Shown here: positions 20,875-32,997 of the stretch, in pieces | Layout of the letters: each line of letters opens with the position of its first letter | Position numbering within the stretch: position 1 is the first letter of the stretch | NCBI RefSeq assembly: GCF_001039355.2 | Contig: NW_019775472.1 | Span: forward strand, 122,001-186,000 | DNA: 64,000 nt | Direction of reading: 5' to 3' | Origin: Lingula anatina | Taxonomy: Eukaryota > Brachiopoda > Lingulata > Lingulida > Lingulidae | Notes under the pieces: generated by a model | The model's database searches: none | The model's input: only the letters and a program-made list of their open reading frames with translations | Told to the model about the DNA's origin: nothing | Translations under genes and position numbers: made by a program

Positions 20875-23800
20875 GTAAGGTTGTTTTTGAAGTGGATCTC
20901 AATACAAGTTAACCCAGTTGATCATAAAACATCGGATGTGCCTAACTACCTCTGCAAATATCTGTATTATTAAGTGATCAGGCTTTAGTCTTCCTTCTGT
21001 TTCTAACAGGTCTGATAATGACATAGAAATGGAGGCATAATTACTCATTTTGCATTATTGGACTGTTCTTGATAGCCAGTTATTTTTTTCCCTGAAAACC
21101 CATTAGAGATTAGATTGCATTAGATATGAGACACATTCACCTCCTAGTGCTGTTCTTATAGTGAAAGCTGTTCATTGCAATCGAAATTCAGAGGACATTT
21201 GGTGCAAGAGGCACTTTGCTTATTTGAAAATAATACCATAAATAAGCCATAAAACCCAGATCAGATGTGAAATTTCTGACTTCTATGTTCTATGATTATG
21301 CTTTACTGTCTATATGATTATTGGTATTTAAGAAGATAGGGCTGTGCTTAATTGAATGGGTATGGTTTACTATGGAAGTTGGGATGGTATGTGAAAGGGG
21401 GAGGGGGGATGTCAGAGGTTTCCTGGTGAAAAACTTGTGCTAAGATCCACTCTATGTCAGTGAGATATGTGGTAGAAAGTCTGAACTTCAAACCAAACCT
21501 GTTTTTTGATGGATTGCAGTGTATTGATATTGAAATCTGTGATGACATTTTAGAAATAAATCACAAAATTTGTGTTATGCTTCCACGTTACTAGTGGTTG
21601 TAAAATCAGACCTGACAATTCAAAAATGCACTGACAATGCTGTCATTAGCTATGGGGTTATGCTTGAAGATTAGAAGTCAAAGCTTCTCCACGCCAACTT
21701 TTGCTTCAAGCCAGTTTCAGCATGGGAGAAGCACCCTGGGTTTCATAGCCTAAAACTGTCCTGTCTATAACAGGCATGTTTCTGAGAAAAGCTTGATGAT
21801 GGAATATATATGTCATTGTCAATGCTTTGGAACTTGGGGTCGGTAGAAATTACAAACACATCATTTACAGTCTGCTTTACCAGTGTAAGCAGCTTGGTTA
21901 TGATTTGCCCTCTCACAGCTGCTGGTCTACGATTTCCTCTCATTCATAAATCCCCTGTCTCTCGATACTTTTAAGCTGTACTGGCTACATAAGCACTGCA
22001 AATGTCTTTGTTTTGTACTTTGTTTAAGAATAATGCCCATTCTCTGGCACAAATGATTCTTATTCAAATTATATTGAATTCATTTTCACTATTTGTTTCT
22101 TTTGGGAGATTCTGAATTAGTTTTAAGCCCTTTCAAAATTCTTTCGTGAAATTAATAGTACAACCAACACAGATTAGCCTGATTGCTTAAACTGGTTTGG
22201 TAGTATTATATGTTTATTGTAAATTTCTTATCAAAAAGGTGAACCTGTGAATTAGGGATCATTCCCAATAAAATTCAGCACAATAAAATTGATTCAGCTC
22301 AGCACTTGCAATCAGATTAATGCCTCTTCTTGTTTCCAACTTTCTCATAAAATCACCAGCTTTTTTTTTTCATTTTAAGCTATAATATGTTTGGCCAAAT
22401 TCAATTATTTTAAGCATTTGGAGTAGGTGTCTAACAGACAATCAGTTTGTGCCAGAGAGTGAACAAGGCTTTTCATTGTTATGGGTGCATTTACAATAAA
22501 ACTATTGTACTAGGTAGTTCGAACTAACACCTCTGGGACTCTTGCTGAATGCAATCAGAATTATAGATAAACACGCCTCCTCCTGTCACTCAGTAGAATA
22601 CAGAAAAGCTTGTAATTAAATGTGTATGTTGTTATCAAGAAGAGGCATGTTAAACTGATTGCATTCAGCGAGAGTCCCTGGAGAGTAAGTTCGAACTACC
22701 TATAGTAAATGCACCCTTGCAAACTATCCACAAATTACACCATCATCACTGGAGTAATTTATGCTTAATTGGCCAATGGCAGCAGTGCTTTCACTTCTAA
22801 CAATCATCGTTAGCAATTACCAAAAGAAAAGAAACTAACTCTCTTAGTATTTATTTACCTCAAGTAATACATCTCGACAACTATTATTTGCATACTAAAA
22901 AGAAGATTGCTGGAAAGGGTAAAATGGGTTACAGGCCTTAGCATATCATTGTCAGGGTAAGGTGGGCAAATATGTGAGAAATAGATATGCAGCACTATTT
23001 ATCTTCGCATGAAACAATGCAGAGTAATTTTATGCCTTTTGGTCAAGATTTTCATTGCATTTCCTGAATTTGATTATATGATGGGAAAACAATTTTATCG
23101 AGGTCATATAAACAATTTCTAATTGCATTTAGTTATCGAGATGTTGGCTTGATATGTATAACTCATTAATAACAGGCAGTGTTTTTTTGTCATACCATAT
23201 GAAAAAGTAACATTAAAAAAATGGTTACCTTTTATAGTTAGAGCCAAGTCATGTAACCCCTCTCTGTTTAATTTATGTGGACAATAAAGCTAACAGTATT
23301 CCTAGATGGTCCAGTGATTTTAGTTTTGGAGTAAATAATGTTAGGTTACATATTGTTTCAACTTACTACTTATCATATATTGTATTTTGTGTAGAATTAA
23401 AATAGCAGTACTTTTATTATTGTAGCTAGTATAATAACCCAAAAGTTGGTAGTTCAGTAGGCATTTGATTCATGTACTGATCTGAAAATGTATTATTAAC
23501 ATAGCATTGAGATTATTGTTATTTTATGAAAGCAGTAGAACATTTTTTTACATTTCACAGTTCCAGTTGTAACTTGTTATGAATTGTATTGACTTAAGAT
23601 TTAAGTACAAAACTACAAAGGCTGGTGAGATTGACACTAAGCCAAGGATAGATTTTTTCTGTGCAAAAATTATACACAGTAGAACACGTACAGCAATGCA
23701 AGACCATTGTTATAAGTTTCTTCGTGATAAAAATCTTCAATATTGAATAATTAATTATCTAAAATATTTTTAAATATTAAAATATAGTTGCTTGAAGTCT

Positions 23801-24487
23801 GAAGGAAAATGTGTTCAGTTATCACTCCAGGCCCACAGAGTTCTTTATTTTGGAGATGACATATGAAAAGATTTCACACCTTTCTAATTGGATTTAATAA
23901 CATACAGGTCACTATTATGCATTTGTTACTAAAAGAGAGGGAAATGTTTTCATTTCTTCATAGAAGCAGTGTGTTTCAAGGGATATAATTGTTTTACTGC
24001 ATAGTTTCAGCTGTATTTTGGGGTACTGATAGTATGTTCTTTCTTATTAAAGATAAGTATTAGTCAGTGAAGGGGGCATATGAATCACCTGGGAAAAACA
24101 TGCAATGCCTATCATGATCATTATGCAAGAGCTTGTAGCTTTTGGCTTTCACACATATTAATTCAGAAATGGGATCCATTGGGTGATACAAAATGGAACA
24201 TGTACATGTACCATGGTGAAGCTTTTGCACATTTTTTTTACCTGGACTTGGTAATTTTTCATCATTATCTATTTCTCTTAGGTGACGGCTTTTACTACTA
24301 AGGGTTGATGAATGTTCAAAAAAAAAATTGTTATAATTTTTCATCCAGTTCAATCAAGTGTGTTATGACTTTTTTTACTTCATCATGTGCAGGGCATGTG
24401 ATTCAAGATAATCATTTTGTTTATAAAATTTTTAAAAAATTGTGCATTACAAGATCGTTTAAGTCTTTCTTAAATGTATCTTTATAG
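20875..24487 (+). other. Intron in distal I-II loop
   Basis: About 3.6 kb. It holds the palindromic element at 22483-22716 and, at about 22255-22370, a degraded fragment sharing AATCAGATTAATGCCTC and TCACCAGCTTTT with the same family. No exon was recognised. Confidence 0.7.
22483..22716. mobile_element. Palindromic MITE-like element (family B)
   Basis: Begins GGGTGCATTTAC and ends GTAAATGCACCC, an exact inverted pair. The inner arms TAGTTCGAACT and CTGAATGCAATCAG also recur inverted on the right. The loop shares ACACGCCTCCTC and CAGAAAAGCTTGTAAT with the nested element at 4500-4735. Non-coding. Confidence 0.85.
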
Positions 24488-24575
24488 GGAACCCATTTAG
24501 TCCAAATGCATTTGGTTTAAAGCCTAGGAAAAGGAGGAACACCTGTCCTTGTTGGAGAACAGAGCGTAAATTTAG
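24488..24575 (+). CDS. Cav2: Cav2 exon: end of I-II loop
   Basis: Encodes (G)NPFSPNAFGLKPRKRRNT and then CPCWRTERKFR, leading into IIS1. The CxCWR.E..FR pattern resembles the cacophony stretch GSCTGFWRAEKRFR. Phase 1 in, phase 2 out; donor GTTAGT. Confidence 0.9.
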
Positions 24576-24813
24576 GTTAGTATTTAATGAAATACAAAAA
24601 AGCCTTTGCTTTTTGTCATTAATTTTACATTCTGAATATTTAAAAGCTTTTTGCTTTGTAATATAATATTTGAACTTTGATTGGCATTGACTAAGAAATA
24701 TGAAAAATATTGCTAAGGGAGCACATCCGTAGTATATCACTTTTAATTTTAATTATCAATGTTAAATGGATGCTATGGAAGACATGTTTTTAATAGATTC
24801 AAATTTCTTTCAG

Positions 24814-24941
24814 ATTTTTTATACGACATGCAGTGAAAAGCCAAGCATTTTACTGGGGAGTGATAGTTCTTGTTTTTCTTAATACTGTGTGTGTAGCAGT
24901 GGAACACTATGGTCAGCCAGCTTGGCTGGATGCCTTTTTAT
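24814..24941 (+). CDS. Cav2: Cav2 exon: domain II S1
   Basis: Encodes [20 protein letters not shown] and [20 protein letters not shown], then FL. The [15 protein letters not shown] string is near identical to Cav2 of insects and vertebrates. Ends after one base of a tyrosine codon at GTGAGT. Confidence 0.97.
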
Positions 24942-24997
24942 GTGAGTATTACAGAATCCTTTATATAACTTGGACAGTGGAAAATAGAAACCATTGC

Positions 24998-25054
<57 letters not shown>

Positions 25055-25852
25055 TGTGTGTTTTGGGGAGTCTGGCCAAACTTTGCATTCTTTGCATTGC
25101 ATCCAAGCTATAAACATGTTCTCATGAGAAAGACAGCAAGAACATGCAAGTGATCCTTTTTACCTCTTTTTTATTTTTTCAACATGAATGGATTGAGTGA
25201 AACTGACTTAATTCAGCCAATCAGACACAGATTTGTCTATACTTATGGCAGATTTTCAACCAAAATTGTCAGGATTACTTCACATTTCTCTCCATACCAT
25301 ATACAACCCTGCTGATCAATAAGTTCATGGGTCAATGCATTCTGTGCCTTGTCTCTGACATATTGAAGCTATCTCCAGAGACAACACTGTTATAAGCTTT
25401 GTGCAATTTTCCATGGAGAATATGTTAAACCCATACAGAAAGCAATATTGCAAATAACAATTTCATGATGAACTGTTGTATGGAGATATTCCATGGTTGA
25501 CATCATATGAAGTCATATTTCCCCGAACAAATGTTGTTTGACATTTAAAGTGACTAAGTTTCTTTAAATCAGCATCCTTTTGAATATGATTGTATAAGCC
25601 CTGCAATATTATCATAAGAAATCAATGATTCAAAGTTTTGGACATAAATTAAATGAAAAATTTTGCTTAACACTGTGCATTAAAAAGCATATTGGGTGGT
25701 GAGACATTTTACCAGATGACTTGTGTAACCGGAAGCAGACCTACATTTTGCAGACTTGGTTTATGAAATGGGATTACGTAATGTGTTATCTCCAAACTTT
25801 GTATTAAAATTAGAGTAAGTAACATCTTCATTTTTGATTTTGATATTTTCAG
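24942..25852 (+). other. Intron between IIS1 and IIS2 exons, with (TG)n
   Basis: 911 bases. A TG repeat of about 24 units lies at about 25003-25062, only about 60 bases after the donor. UG-rich RNA near splice sites can affect splicing in other genes; no such role is shown here. Confidence 0.8.
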
Positions 25853-25965
25853 ATGGAGCAGAGTATGCCTTCCTTGGTTGCTTTTGTTTGGAAATGTTTA
25901 TCAAGCTATATGGACTAGGCTTCAGGATGTATTTCAAGTCTTCTTTCAACATTTTTGACTGTGTG
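25853..25965 (+). CDS. Cav2: Cav2 exon: domain II S2 to start of S3
   Basis: Encodes (Y)[18 protein letters not shown], then [19 protein letters not shown]. The S2 glutamate (LEMFIK) and the S3 start FN.FDC are conserved. Phase 0 at the 3' end, donor GTAAGG. Confidence 0.97.
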
Positions 25966-26231
25966 GTAAGGCCAACTGCCATGTGATTTAGTAGCACATT
26001 AAGATAGTTTAAAAACATTTTGTTCGTATAGAACGTATAGAATTATTTTTAAGTATGCAAAACTGCATGTTAAAATAGACAGCTGTTTTTTTTTTTAATT
26101 TTGTGAACAGCATTAACATGATATCCTGCCAACTTTTTTTATTATGATACAAAATATAAGTATAATAAATGAAAGTAGTGTAGCATACTTTAGGAGTAAA
26201 TAGACATTATTTATAATTGATAACTTTTCAG

Positions 26232-26341
26232 GTAATTGTTGGAAGTATTTTTGAAGTGATCTACACACAGTTTACCAAGGACTCATTTGGCTTTAGTGTA
26301 CTCCGAGCATTGAGATTACTAAGGATATTTAAAGTCACACG
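26232..26341 (+). CDS. Cav2: Cav2 exon: domain II S3-S4
   Basis: Encodes [20 protein letters not shown], then [17 protein letters not shown]. The voltage sensor has R..R..R..K..R at three-residue spacing. It ends inside an arginine codon at GTATGT. The following 351-base intron is featureless. Confidence 0.97.
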
Positions 26342-26692
26342 GTATGTGTTTCATTTTTAATGATGTGAATTAAAGTAGGAAAAGTGGGTAGTGCTCATCA
26401 TTAGAACATTTTTATTCAATTTATATTGGTGGACATTCAATAAAATGCTATTTACTTGCCTAATATATGTAAAAGTTTAATTTAAGATTTTTTGTCCTTC
26501 ATCATTTTTATCATTATTGAAGAATATCCATAATTAGGCCTAGGGTCCCTCACTTTTCTTTTCCTGTTCTGGAAATGTATTCAACCACATAAAATTGTAT
26601 ACCTGTTTTAAGTTTGCATTCAATTAAAAAGCAAAATGATTGAATATCAATTTTGTTTTCAAATGTTAAATAATTTACAACGTGTGTTCCAG

Positions 26693-26824
26693 ATATTGGT
26701 CCTCCTTGCGAAACTTGGTGATATCTTTACTCAGCAGTATGCGTTCCATTGTCAGTCTGCTGTTCCTGCTCTTCTTGTTCATTGTCATCTTTGCCTTACT
26801 GGGGATGCAGCTCTTTGGAGGAGA
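26693..26824 (+). CDS. Cav2: Cav2 exon: domain II S4-S5 linker and S5
   Basis: Encodes [20 protein letters not shown], then [20 protein letters not shown] and FGGE. Near-invariant among Cav channels. Ends with two bases (GA) of a glutamate codon, which either of the two following alternative exons completes with A. Confidence 0.97.
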
Positions 26825-27994
26825 GTAAGTATTTAGCTAGGGGTTGGCTGTGGGAGATGATGGAAGGAGGATAAGGGGGCAACCTTTGACATATATATAG
26901 ATAATCTATATTCTGTAGAATCAATTTTAAGTTTTTTTGAAAAAGAATCGATTCAAAGTTGTTGAAATGTAACTTACCAACTTGCCTCCTTGCTATTTTT
27001 AATAAAAAGTGGGGGAAAGGGCATTGAATACTTTGGAAATGTATTTAATAATGAAAATGATGTTGCAGTCACTTTTTGAGGTAAGATTAGTCATTATGGG
27101 TTATTTTCTGACCAGAAGTGAAACAGGGTATCTGATATACATATAAGTTACATAACTGTCATTTATTTCAGAAGTTTTACACACATATATTTTTATTATT
27201 GCAAAAGTGTAGTAAATGATTAATACATCTTGATGTGGTGATATAATCTTTTAAAGATGAACAGTGTTAAAAAGGTAATATAATATATATTTTGATAAAA
27301 TTTCATGGATAATCTATTATAAGTAAAATTGAAAAGTAAACATGCATATTTACCTGTCAAAGGTGAGTTAATTTACATATTTCTTTGGCTGATCCTTTGA
27401 TTGACATATTTGAGGAACAGAAAATTACGTAGGTGTTCATAACTAAAATGATTGTAAATTGTTCCTAGAAAAACATCTTGTCATGAATTCAAGGGCAACT
27501 TTTTAAGTCTTGCCAGTTCAAGAGAATCTAACTATCAAACCAGAAATCTTCAGCTATAATATCTTATTATTTATGAATATGGAAAGCCTCCCTGTTTGTT
27601 ATGTTCCTCAGATATGCAAAGAAAAAGGAAAACGCTTCAGGGTCAGTTAGTAAAGGATAATACTTCAGTTGGAGACATTGCCTGTAGCTGTAACATTTGA
27701 CCAACTAGGTATAACATTTTCACCTTGGTATGAGGGTTTTACACCTTGGCTCCAATTTGTGATATACCAACACAGAAGATATAGGGAATATATTTTAAAA
27801 ATATGTTTTTGAAAACCTCTCATGAAAAATTATTATATTGAGGCTTGGTTGTTAAAGTACCAAAGATAAATAACAAAGTTTGTATATTAATTTGTAAACA
27901 TATATATAGAAGTTTATCTTCTGAGTTGGATGTATTACATTATAAAACTGCATACATTAATATTCCATCATTTCTGCTATTTTTCCGCCTGTAG
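26825..27994 (+). other. Intron before the alternative domain II turret exons
   Basis: About 1.2 kb of AT-rich intron with no exon recognised. Confidence 0.7.
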
Positions 27995-28067
27995 AATGAA
28001 CTTCGAGGAAGGACGGCCTCCAATGCACTTTGATACTTTTTTCATGGCAGTTATGTCCGTGTTCCAG
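27995..28067 (+). CDS. Cav2: Cav2 alternative exon: domain II turret and pore helix, form a
   Basis: 73 bases; one base completes glutamate, then MNFEEGRPPMHFDTFFMAVM and SVFQ. This is the extracellular S5-P turret and the pore helix just before the filter TGEDW, which lies in the next constant exon. Acceptor CCTGTAG, donor GTAGAG (weak). Using both this and form b, or neither, would shift the frame, so use is mutually exclusive by phase. Canonical channels have FPIALLTVFQ or FPAAIMTVFQ here, so FFMAVMSVFQ is the more diverged pore helix. Confidence 0.9.
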
Positions 28068-28891
28068 GTAGAGATAGTTGCCTCGCACATTGCACCTCAT
28101 ATCTTCCATATATAGAAGTGATTTAGTTCCAGTTAGTACCATATATGGTGACAATGACCATACTTGAAAATGGCATTGAAACCACATGTGCAAAACCTAA
28201 TATAAGCCACCAACAGGTTTTCCTTAAATGAGAAGCATTTTATGTAACTTGTCTTTTTGAAACCATTATGACATATAAAGAAATGTTAATTAATATCCGC
28301 AAATTACATTTTCAAGTCGTTTAAAATGTCAAAAGGCCTCCAGCAAAGAAATTTTTGTCAATTGCTATTATATTTGAAAAACTAAATGTTTGAAACACCT
28401 TTTATCTTGACTGAAAAAGAATTGTTTTAAATTTGTGATATTTTTGTAAAAAATTTAGTATCATTGTCATATTTGATAAACAAAAAGATACAGACTTGAC
28501 ATACAAAACTGCTTCTTGTTATAATTAGTTTTAGAATGCACTAATTTTGGGATATGATGAAGCAGATATTTTGGTATCAACTAATTCAAACAAAATTGAA
28601 CATATCATTCTCAACTAATTTTGTCACAAATCTTATTTAAAATTGTTTGGAATAAAAAAGTCTGAAATATCCAAAATGCTGCTTGGTCATATTTTTGTGG
28701 TGGAAGTGTGATGGGTCACTAATATGATATTTCTTTCTTAGTTCAGTTTTATTTATAGTTTTGTTTAAAATTCAGGGTGTCTCTCGGTTTGCGTGCCTCC
28801 GTTTGGTTTTGATATGTTGGTGATGTTTTTAACTACCATTATTGTCAATATTGTTATCTTTTTTCATTTTTATTTATCTTTCGTCCTGCAG
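28068..28891 (+). other. Intron between the two domain II turret exons
   Basis: 824 bases with a long pyrimidine-rich run ending TCCTGCAG. No further exon was recognised. Confidence 0.65.
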
Positions 28892-28967
28892 ATGGAATGA
28901 TCTTCCAGACGGCCGGCCTCAACTTAATTTTGATACTTTCCCCATTGCCTTGTTGACAGTATTTCAG
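28892..28967 (+). CDS. Cav2: Cav2 alternative exon: domain II turret and pore helix, form b
   Basis: 76 bases; one base completes glutamate, then WNDLPDGRPQLNFDTFPIAL and LTVFQ. The FPIALLTVFQ pore helix equals that of cacophony, so this is the conventional form. It is one residue longer than form a, with the same phases (2 in, 0 out). Acceptor TCCTGCAG, donor GTACAC. Confidence 0.95.
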
Positions 28968-31708
28968 GTACACATCTGATGAAATTTGACAGGAACTAAA
29001 TTGTAACATAATTATGCCTTTATGAAACAAAGTCAAGGTCATGTGGGAGATGGTGTTATTTGTAAAAGTGTTTTATTTTCACAGTTTATGATACATAAAA
29101 CCAAATTTTTTTGTATTGAAAATAGTTCTCACCCTTCCAACATACTTACAAATTTGAAAATGTATGGCAAACTAGATTAAGGTTTTTCTTATAGCCATTC
29201 TATACAAAACAGAAATATGCACAAAAGAAGTAAAAATAAATGTGCACCATGCTCTTAGGTTCCAATCCTAAATCAAAGATTTAGCTGTTTTGATTAAATA
29301 TTTTTGCTACTACAGAAGAATAGATATATGTCAATATCACTCCACTGTGTCCACGGGCCTTTTTCACATGAAGTATTTTCTGGGTGATACAGTTGTAAAG
29401 GTTACCATATGTTTTGAGAAATTGAGAACTAAATTTATAAAAACATTGGTTATTACATAAAATTCACCTAAATAGAGCCACTTTTCACTGCAAATTACAG
29501 CAGGTAGCAAACTCGTATAGAATTTGTGAAAGGGAGTAAAGTCCCCTGTAATGTAAATGCATGGTAAACCTCTCAAATTGTACTTAAACAGCTGTATTAC
29601 GAAGACATAATGCTAGATGTGAAAAGGCTTTTGTTTAAACATCTGTGTTTAGATTTTTAACTATAGAAATTGAATATCATTGTATAATCTAGTATGAACA
29701 GTAAGTAAATTCTGGTGAAAGGCAACTTGAACAAATTCAAACATGATAAAACAACAGCACTGAATATAAAGTACTGGATACACTTGCTGTAAAATGGAAA
29801 AAACATTTTTTTTGGCCTTTTGGCTATATATTTGATTAAATTAATTTGGTTTAGGATCATTCTGAATGAGCATGGTTCATGATCAAAATGCCCCCCCCCC
29901 TCATCCAAGACACCATCTTCCATCTTGATCTTAACACCTCAGTGGGTAAAAACTACTGTTACCATGGAAAACATACAATCGATGTCCAACGATGTGTGTC
30001 TGCATTGCTTATCCTCAGTGTACCACTGTAGTAACAAATTTAACTTGTTTCTGTTCCCCTCTCAGTTTCCATAAAAACCAATACATATATGTGCCCTTCA
30101 TGTCTACTGGTTACTTTAGTCTTTTGTTATTAATTATTACTGTTACAGAAAAACATGAATACAGTTATCGATGTGAAAATTTTGGAGCGTCATGGTCACT
30201 TACATCTGCTCTTGAAATACTATAGCTATCTGACTATGACGTCAAAGGACTCATTTCACAAAAGAACTCAATAATTTCACCATTCAGAGAGTGAAACTAT
30301 AATTTATGCATGGAATATAATTATTTTGGTAAAATTCACTTCTCACTTATCATACAGTCATATATTTCTTAGAAGACTAAAAGGTTTAGCCTTTGAAGGT
30401 TAGACAGACTTTTGTCTTGTAGTTCTTTTGTGAAGTAGTTCCTGTTTCTGTACTCCAAAGGCATGCAGCCTTTTGACCTTAATGGCAAAATCTTTTGTTC
30501 TATTTGATGGTGTAGTGAAGGACTGATTGAGACCTGATGATTTTTGGCCCCGACTTGGGCCTTACTGGCCCTTTCTCAAATCCCTTGTTATTTATATTCA
30601 TGTCTGCTTTGTAAATATGTCATACTTTGTAAAATTTTTTTTTTTTTTTTTTTTTTGCCATGGTAATTTACTTCTCCTCATCCAAGTGTCCTTATGTTTT
30701 CAATTGGAAACAGGAATTTCTCATCTGAAAAGCTTTGTCATTCAGTTTCTATCAGCTGGTGTGTAATTATTGATTTTTATCCAAAATCCCTGTTTATAGT
30801 TGGTTTCATAGTTTCACATTAGATTGGCATAAGATTGGGAATAACTGCTGGCATGTGTCTGATGATAGTTTATATAGAGTGAAGTACTCTTGGGAATTGT
30901 ATAATATCAGGCTTCAATTCACTGATTTGAGAGAAATGAATTTATGGACAAATCAATAGATGTATGGCCCAAATGATTCCCTGTACTTTTTTTTTAATAA
31001 CCAGGAAGAGGATGCATGCAGCCTTTCTGCATTGTATATAAGAATGGCCATATTCATGTGCACACTGTTTTCATTCAATCAGCCTTATGGGTTGGCTTTA
31101 ATTTGGATAATTTCCAACAGGCCGAGCATAATGAAACAGGTAGATCTCCCATGTATCAAAATATACATCTGGTTATTAGCTCATTGGGTAAATATACATT
31201 TTTTTTTACCCTCCTGGCTTGCAGAGAAGAGACATTTTCTTTACTGTTTATGTTATATGTTCATCCTTTTTACCAATATCAGTTTCTGCAAATGCTTCAT
31301 TGTTTTTGTTATTTTTGCATGATTGTATGTCAGTCTCTGAATATATACACATAAATGTGCTGGCATTATGTTGGATGCAGACACTAGTGCATGTTTTATG
31401 AAGATTGTTCACTGGATGATTATGTAGACTAGTTATAAACTGGGATTGCTTGGACAGTTTGTTTCTATTTTTATAGAATTCAATAATAATAAATTTAAAA
31501 AATATATATGTCAATTTAATATTTTAAGTGTGTTTTTTTGGATTCATTGAGAACTTGTATTTGAATGTTGTTTGTATATTAAACAATCATCAAACGAGGC
31601 AATTCACTTATTAATGATAATATATGTACACTGTATGTTTTTGATTTTTATTTGGAATATTTATCCTTAATGGCAGTACTTGTAGTGGTAAGATATTATT
31701 TCTTTCAG
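28968..31708 (+). other. Intron before domain II filter exon
   Basis: About 2.7 kb. It contains a poly-C run near 29891-29900 and a poly-T run near 30638-30656. No third turret exon and no mobile element were recognised. Confidence 0.65.
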
Positions 31709-31829
31709 ATCCTCACTGGAGAGGACTGGAATGTGTTGATGTACAATGGAATCGTCTCCAGAGGTGGAGTCAAAGGGGGTGGCTTATGGTACTGCTCATA
31801 TTTCATTGTTTTGGTGCTATTTGGTAACT
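31709..31829 (+). CDS. Cav2: Cav2 exon: domain II selectivity filter to IIS6
   Basis: Encodes [20 protein letters not shown], then [20 protein letters not shown] and one base of tyrosine. The E of TGEDW is the domain II filter glutamate. The end is set by a U12 donor, GTATCCTT at 31830, which gives FGNY-TLLNVF exactly as in other Cav2 channels. The GTAACT at 31824 would lose two residues of this invariant string. Confidence 0.95.
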
Positions 31830-32007
31830 GTATCCTTACTTGCTCAATGGTGAAATAGTTTCAGATATCAAATATTCATTCTAGTACCTGTAAATGACAA
31901 AAATTATTATTTTTGAGAATATGTATAATATTCACTAAGATAAATTTATCAGAATATTAGTTTTATATTTTGTGCTCTTGTCCTCTTTCCTTAACTGAAT
32001 CCTTCAG
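31830..32007 (+). promoter_or_regulatory. Complete 178-base U12-type GT-AG intron in IIS6
   Basis: The donor GTATCCTT (31830-31837) and branch site TTCCTTAAC (31987-31995) are full matches to minor-spliceosome consensus. The branch A lies about 13 bases from the CAG acceptor. With these borders the protein reads FGNYTLLNVF without a gap. Confidence 0.9.
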
Positions 32008-32108
32008 ATACTCTATTAAATGTCTTCTTGGCTATCGCCGTTGACAACCTGGCAAATGCTCAAGAGCTCACAGCTGCTGAGGAGGAGGAAGAAGATGAAG
32101 GAGCAAAG
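32008..32108 (+). CDS. Cav2: Cav2 exon: end of IIS6 and start of II-III loop
   Basis: Encodes (Y)[18 protein letters not shown] and then [15 protein letters not shown]. The IIS6 end is invariant. The ELTAAEEE start of the loop matches cacophony rather than vertebrate Cav2 (ELTKVEADE). Phase 0, donor GTATGT. Confidence 0.96.
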
Positions 32109-32940
32109 GTATGTAATGGATCCCTCTGCTAGGTTAAAAGTTTTCTAGTGATCAAAATATTAAGAAACCCTAGGCATTCAAATATTGTTATAGTAACAGG
32201 AAATTTGAGTATATACTTCATCAATTTTTCAAGCTAAGAAAAATTCTATCCCAAAAGTCAGCTGAGGTGTGTCTCTGATTTTGGAACCAAATACTTTTAG
32301 AAACCTAGTACATATATATTGTAATATTTTAAGAGACTGTCACCTCAATAATTTGAAACAAAAAATTGCCACCTAGAATAGATGATAGAAAGTATTTGTG
32401 TATATTTACATGGTTTAGAGTGCAATCCAATGTTTAACCAAGCTTTTATATGAAGCAGTTCTAGAGTTAGAGCAAGCTTTTGATATTGTTTAGCAAATGA
32501 ATGATATGTGATATGTGCTTTTGGTCAATTTAGGTGGACGTACCCATGCATGTATACAGATATATATTCCGTATATATATATATATATATATATACCCAG
32601 CTAATGTTAAATTTAGAGTAGAATTTAACCAAATGCATGGTCTATATTTTCTAGAAATTCTGGGTGTACTTCTCTTCTCTTTGAAACCTCTTAAAATTAA
32701 CAAAACATACCACTTTTTGATAACTGATAATTTCTAGTGTGCTTGCAGCTTTAGGATTTAAAACAGAAAACTCAGTGCAACGATTCATTTTGCCTAAAAG
32801 ATAAGATATTAACTTAAAATATGGGACCATTTAGCAGAAGAACAGCAACTGACGCAGGTGATTCTTTTGTCTTGTCTTGTCACATGACCAACAAGTGCTA
32901 CTTGTTGGCGTTAAATGCTGTGTGGTCTTGTTCTTTCTAG
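32109..32940 (+). other. Intron in II-III loop
   Basis: 832 bases with an AT run near 32571-32594; otherwise featureless. Confidence 0.7.
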
Positions 32941-32997
32941 CGTCGAGAAGAAGTAAAGAAGCAGATGGCTGGAGAGTTCGGCAATGCCGATCAGAAG
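32941..32997 (+). CDS. Cav2: Cav2 exon: II-III loop, small basic/acidic segment (possible read-through end)
   Basis: Begins after TTCTTTCTAG and encodes RREEVKKQMAGEFGNADQK in phase 0. The donor GTGCAG is poor. If it is not used, the frame continues V-Q-K and stops at TGA 33007-33009, ending the protein after domain II. The next recognised exon is over 7 kb away and also in phase 0. Assigned by position, frame and charge; sequence homology is weak. Confidence 0.65.
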
